NCBI RefSeq assembly: GCF_900112255.1
Contig: NZ_FOLE01000002.1
Coordinates: 441,854 to 505,853 of the forward strand
DNA: 64,000 bases
Source of the DNA: Flexibacter flexilis DSM 6793
Lineage (GTDB): Bacteria; Bacteroidota; Bacteroidia; Cytophagales; Flexibacteraceae
Direction: 5' to 3'
Part shown: one piece after another, positions 62,004 through 64,000 of the stretch
Numbering within the stretch: the first letter of the stretch is position 1
How the letters are laid out: every line of letters begins with the position of its first letter
Made by a program: the position numbers and the translations under genes
Notes under the pieces: model-generated
Databases searched by the model: none
What the model saw: the letters and a program-made list of their open reading frames with translations, nothing else
Told to the model about the DNA's origin: nothing

Positions 62004-64000
62004 CTACTTATCCACTACATAAAACTCCGCGCGGCGGTTCATTTTACGCCCGTAAGCCGTCGTATTTGGCATGAGCGGGAAGGCTTCCCCTTTACCTTCG
62101 GGCATCACGATCGTGGTTTTTACACCGCGTTTGGTGAGGTATTCTTTGGCGTTTTTCGCACGTTTTTTGGAAAGTTCCAAGTTGTAATCGTCGTTACCGA
62201 AACTATCACTATGCGCCAAAATATACAGACGTTTTTCGGGGTGCTGCTTTAGGTGCGTGGCCAAATGATCTAAGAATTTGTAACCATCTACCCGAATATT
62301 GGTTTGGTTGGCATCAAAAAACACGCGTCCCATCATGGCGGGTTCGCCGTGATAGTGACCAGCCCGTAACTCGCCATCGCTCAATACCAATTTGGTCGCT
62401 GTGCGGGTATTGATGATGTTGTCCATAGCAGCTTTGGCTTCTGGTGTCAGGTTTTTATAATACAAATCATCGCCTTTCTTGAAATGTGCTTTATCGCCTT
62501 CATAAACATCTTTGCCCAAACGCTCCTGCACCATGCGGTTAAGTCGTTCCTTTTCCTCTGGCGAAAGCGAGTAATAATAATTTTTGTCTTTTTCGAGCAA
62601 ACCAGCCGTGAGGTCTTCGCCTTTCTTGGCCGTAGCCTTGCGGCGAGCCGCTACAATCGCATCTATACTTGCTTTCTGTTCGGGAGAAAGATTTTTGTAA
62701 AACTGCTCGTCTTCTTCTTTCAGCGCAGGGTCGCGGCTATAGACATTGTGTCCCAACAAAGACTCAATGATGCGGTCTATGCGTTTGCGGTCTTCGGCTT
62801 CGAGTTGCTGATAATAAAACTTGTCTTTCTCGGAAAGTGCCAAATCATCCACCACCGTTTTCTTGCCCGACCTGCGATGCGCAATCATTTTGTTAATGGC
62901 CGTTTTGCTGCTGTAAGGCAAGTTTTTGTAATACAAATCATCTTCTTTTTTAAGCAACTCATCATTGCCATACACGCCATGCCCCAAACGCGCCTCAATG
63001 ATGCGGTCTATGCGTGCTTTTTCTTCGGCAGAAAGTCCGCGATAATTAAAATCGTTTTTCTCTTTGAGTTGCAAATCATCGGCGGCTCGCATATTGGCCA
63101 AACGATTGGCTACGCTTCTTTCCAGCTCTTCTTTTGCCTCAGCATCAAGGTTTTGATAATAGAAATTATCTTTTTCTTTTAACTTCAAATCATCGTCGTG
63201 GGCATTACGTTTGGCCATTGCGTCCACGATACGCGCCACTTGGTCGCGTTCTTCGGGAGCCATTTTGCGATAAGTTACGCGGTCTTTCGCCTTAATTTTG
63301 GTGTCTTCATTTTTGTATTTGCCCGCCAAACGACTTTCGATAAGCTTGTCCACCAACTCGCGTATATTCGGTGGCAAATTCTGATATACCAACTCATCTT
63401 CTTTGAGCAAAGCATCATTATCTCCATAGAAATATTTGCCTGCACGTGCTGCCGCCCAACGCTCCACAGCCAAACGTTGTTCGGTCGGAAGCTCTTGATA
63501 ATGAAGCAAATCAGCATTAAGTAAATTAATTGTACCATCGTCGTACACCAACGTCATCAGACGCATAGCGGCCATGCGTTCGATGCGGTTCTTTTCACTT
63601 TGCGGCAATTTTGTGTAATAATCTTTTTCCTTCTCTCTCAAATTTACGTCTTTCTGATACTGCACATTTGAGATACGAGCCGCAATGATTCTATCCACGC
63701 TGGCGCGTTCTTCGGGCGAAAGTTTATCATAATACAACTTGTCTTTTAGCTTCAAGGTTGGGTCTTTGGCGTAGGCCTCTTCCATGAGCTTGAAGGCAAT
63801 AATACGGTCTATTTTATTTCTTTCCTCTAAAGTCAAATTGCTATAAAAACGGTCGTCTTGCTCTTTGAGAGCAGGCGTAAGCGCGTAGATTTTATCGCCG
63901 TTGCGAGATTTGGCCATTCGATCCACCGCATTGCGAACATCTGCGGGCAAGTTTTTGTAAAATGCCTCGTCTTCGGCCTGCAACGATGGGTCGTGTATGT
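62004..64000 (-). CDS. OmpA-family protein with 14 tandem 38-residue repeats (5' end outside window)
   Basis: The frame is open through the right edge, so the N terminus is missing; 665 residues are visible. About 530 of these form at least 14 units of ~38 residues with the pattern L-x3-D-x2-[YF]-Y-x2-L-x2-E-x4-[IV]-[DE]-R-[IM]-[IV]-x3-R, likely two short helices per unit (for example LKEKDNFYYQNLDAEAKEEL). The C-terminal ~110 residues are an OmpA peptidoglycan-binding domain (GRVFFDANQTNIRVDGY, ILAHSDSFGNDDYNLELSKK, GRKMNRRAEFYVVDK). Predicted to be envelope-anchored and to bind peptidoglycan. I do not recognise the repeat. Confidence 0.88.
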   Translation of the reverse strand, partial: IHDPSLQAEDEAFYKNLPADVRNAVDRMAKSRNGDKIYALTPALKEQDDRFYSNLTLEERNKIDRIIAFKLMEEAYAKDPTLKLKDKLYYDKLSPEERASVDRIIAARISNVQYQKDVNLREKEKDYYTKLPQSEKNRIERMAAMRLMTLVYDDGTINLLNADLLHYQELPTEQRLAVERWAAARAGKYFYGDNDALLKEDELVYQNLPPNIRELVDKLIESRLAGKYKNEDTKIKAKDRVTYRKMAPEERDQVARIVDAMAKRNAHDDDLKLKEKDNFYYQNLDAEAKEELERSVANRLANMRAADDLQLKEKNDFNYRGLSAEEKARIDRIIEARLGHGVYGNDELLKKEDDLYYKNLPYSSKTAINKMIAHRRSGKKTVVDDLALSEKDKFYYQQLEAEDRKRIDRIIESLLGHNVYSRDPALKEEDEQFYKNLSPEQKASIDAIVAARRKATAKKGEDLTAGLLEKDKNYYYSLSPEEKERLNRMVQERLGKDVYEGDKAHFKKGDDLYYKNLTPEAKAAMDNIINTRTATKLVLSDGELRAGHYHGEPAMMGRVFFDANQTNIRVDGYKFLDHLATHLKQHPEKRLYILAHSDSFGNDDYNLELSKKRAKNAKEYLTKRGVKTTIVMPEGKGEAFPLMPNTTAYGRKMNRRAEFYVVDK
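62390..63986 (-). repeat. 114-bp protein-coding tandem repeat, at least 14 units
   Basis: Units are diverged at DNA level but keep a 38-codon period (DNA ~114 bp). Conserved positions are mostly Leu, Asp, Tyr, Glu, Ile and Arg. Most units begin LKEKD or a variant; the last one (FKKGDDLYYKNLTPEAKAAM) precedes the OmpA domain. Confidence 0.85.

Noticed and set aside
62390-63986. Regularly spaced repeats as a possible CRISPR array
   Set aside because: Period is ~114 bp, units diverge at DNA level, and they stay in one long open frame coding a conserved amino-acid pattern.
1-64000. Prophage, plasmid origin, rRNA operon or known anti-phage defence island
   Set aside because: No capsid, integrase, replication initiator, rRNA or defence-module signatures were recognised apart from the stand-alone cas6.

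Overview
The window looks like a chromosomal segment of a gliding-type Bacteroidota, most likely a member of the Cytophagales (inference). Evidence seen in the sequence: a type A (Por/T9SS) C-terminal sorting domain, many short Bacteroidota-style lipoprotein and Sec signals, weak or absent Shine-Dalgarno sequences, and repeated promoters of the form TTG-N19/20-TAnnTTTG, which is the Bacteroidota housekeeping sigma signature. No phage, insertion sequence, plasmid module, rRNA operon or CRISPR array was recognised.

Layout. 1-3.5 kb: 3' end of a large T9SS-secreted Ig-repeat protein. 3.5-4.9 kb: an ArsR-type regulator co-transcribed with an SRPBCC-VOC fusion. 5.1-15.9 kb: metabolism and miscellany (methylmalonyl-CoA mutase, an Rpn-type nuclease, a vWA-like membrane protein, a stand-alone Cas6, the C-terminal half of a transketolase, class II FBP aldolase, two tandem paralogues of unknown function). 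16.1-25.2 kb: one tight minus-strand exopolysaccharide operon running rfbC, Wza-like exporter, Wzc-like tyrosine kinase, four glycosyltransferases and a UDP-galactopyranose-mutase-like flavoprotein. 25.3-35.9 kb: housekeeping genes (2-hydroxyacid dehydrogenase, DUF3108 protein, AraC regulator, rpe, sodium symporter, tRNA-Cys, ispG, birA, rsfS). 36-47 kb: ftsH, a Crp-family regulator with an F420-type oxidoreductase and a SnoaL-like protein, mutY, a K+ channel, miaA, a GH5 glycosidase, a TPR protein and YitT. 47-53 kb: a second, looser glycan region with a phosphatase, three glycosyltransferases and ccmB. 53-61 kb: SDR, murB and a heavy-metal efflux cassette (small His-rich protein, CusA-TolC fusion, membrane-fusion lipoprotein). 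61-64 kb: a TrpG/PabA amidotransferase, a broken copy of the 3' end of birA, and the 3' end of a long OmpA-type protein made of a 38-residue repeat.

How the genes work together. The 16-25 kb operon has the export pair (Wza/Wzc) and sugar-transfer enzymes for a surface polysaccharide, but no flippase or polymerase was seen, so those must lie elsewhere. The 55-61 kb cassette is a self-contained tripartite metal pump whose inner-membrane pump and outer-membrane channel are one polypeptide. Most remaining genes are short transcription units separated by clear hairpin terminators.

Points most worth a second look: the 14 x 38-residue repeat in the OmpA-family protein at the right edge; the inverted 100-bp copy of the birA 3' end (95 percent identical), which makes a 27-kb segment flanked by inverted repeats; the orphan cas6 with its own promoter; and the direct repeats that bracket the -7 box of the ArsR-SRPBCC/VOC operon.
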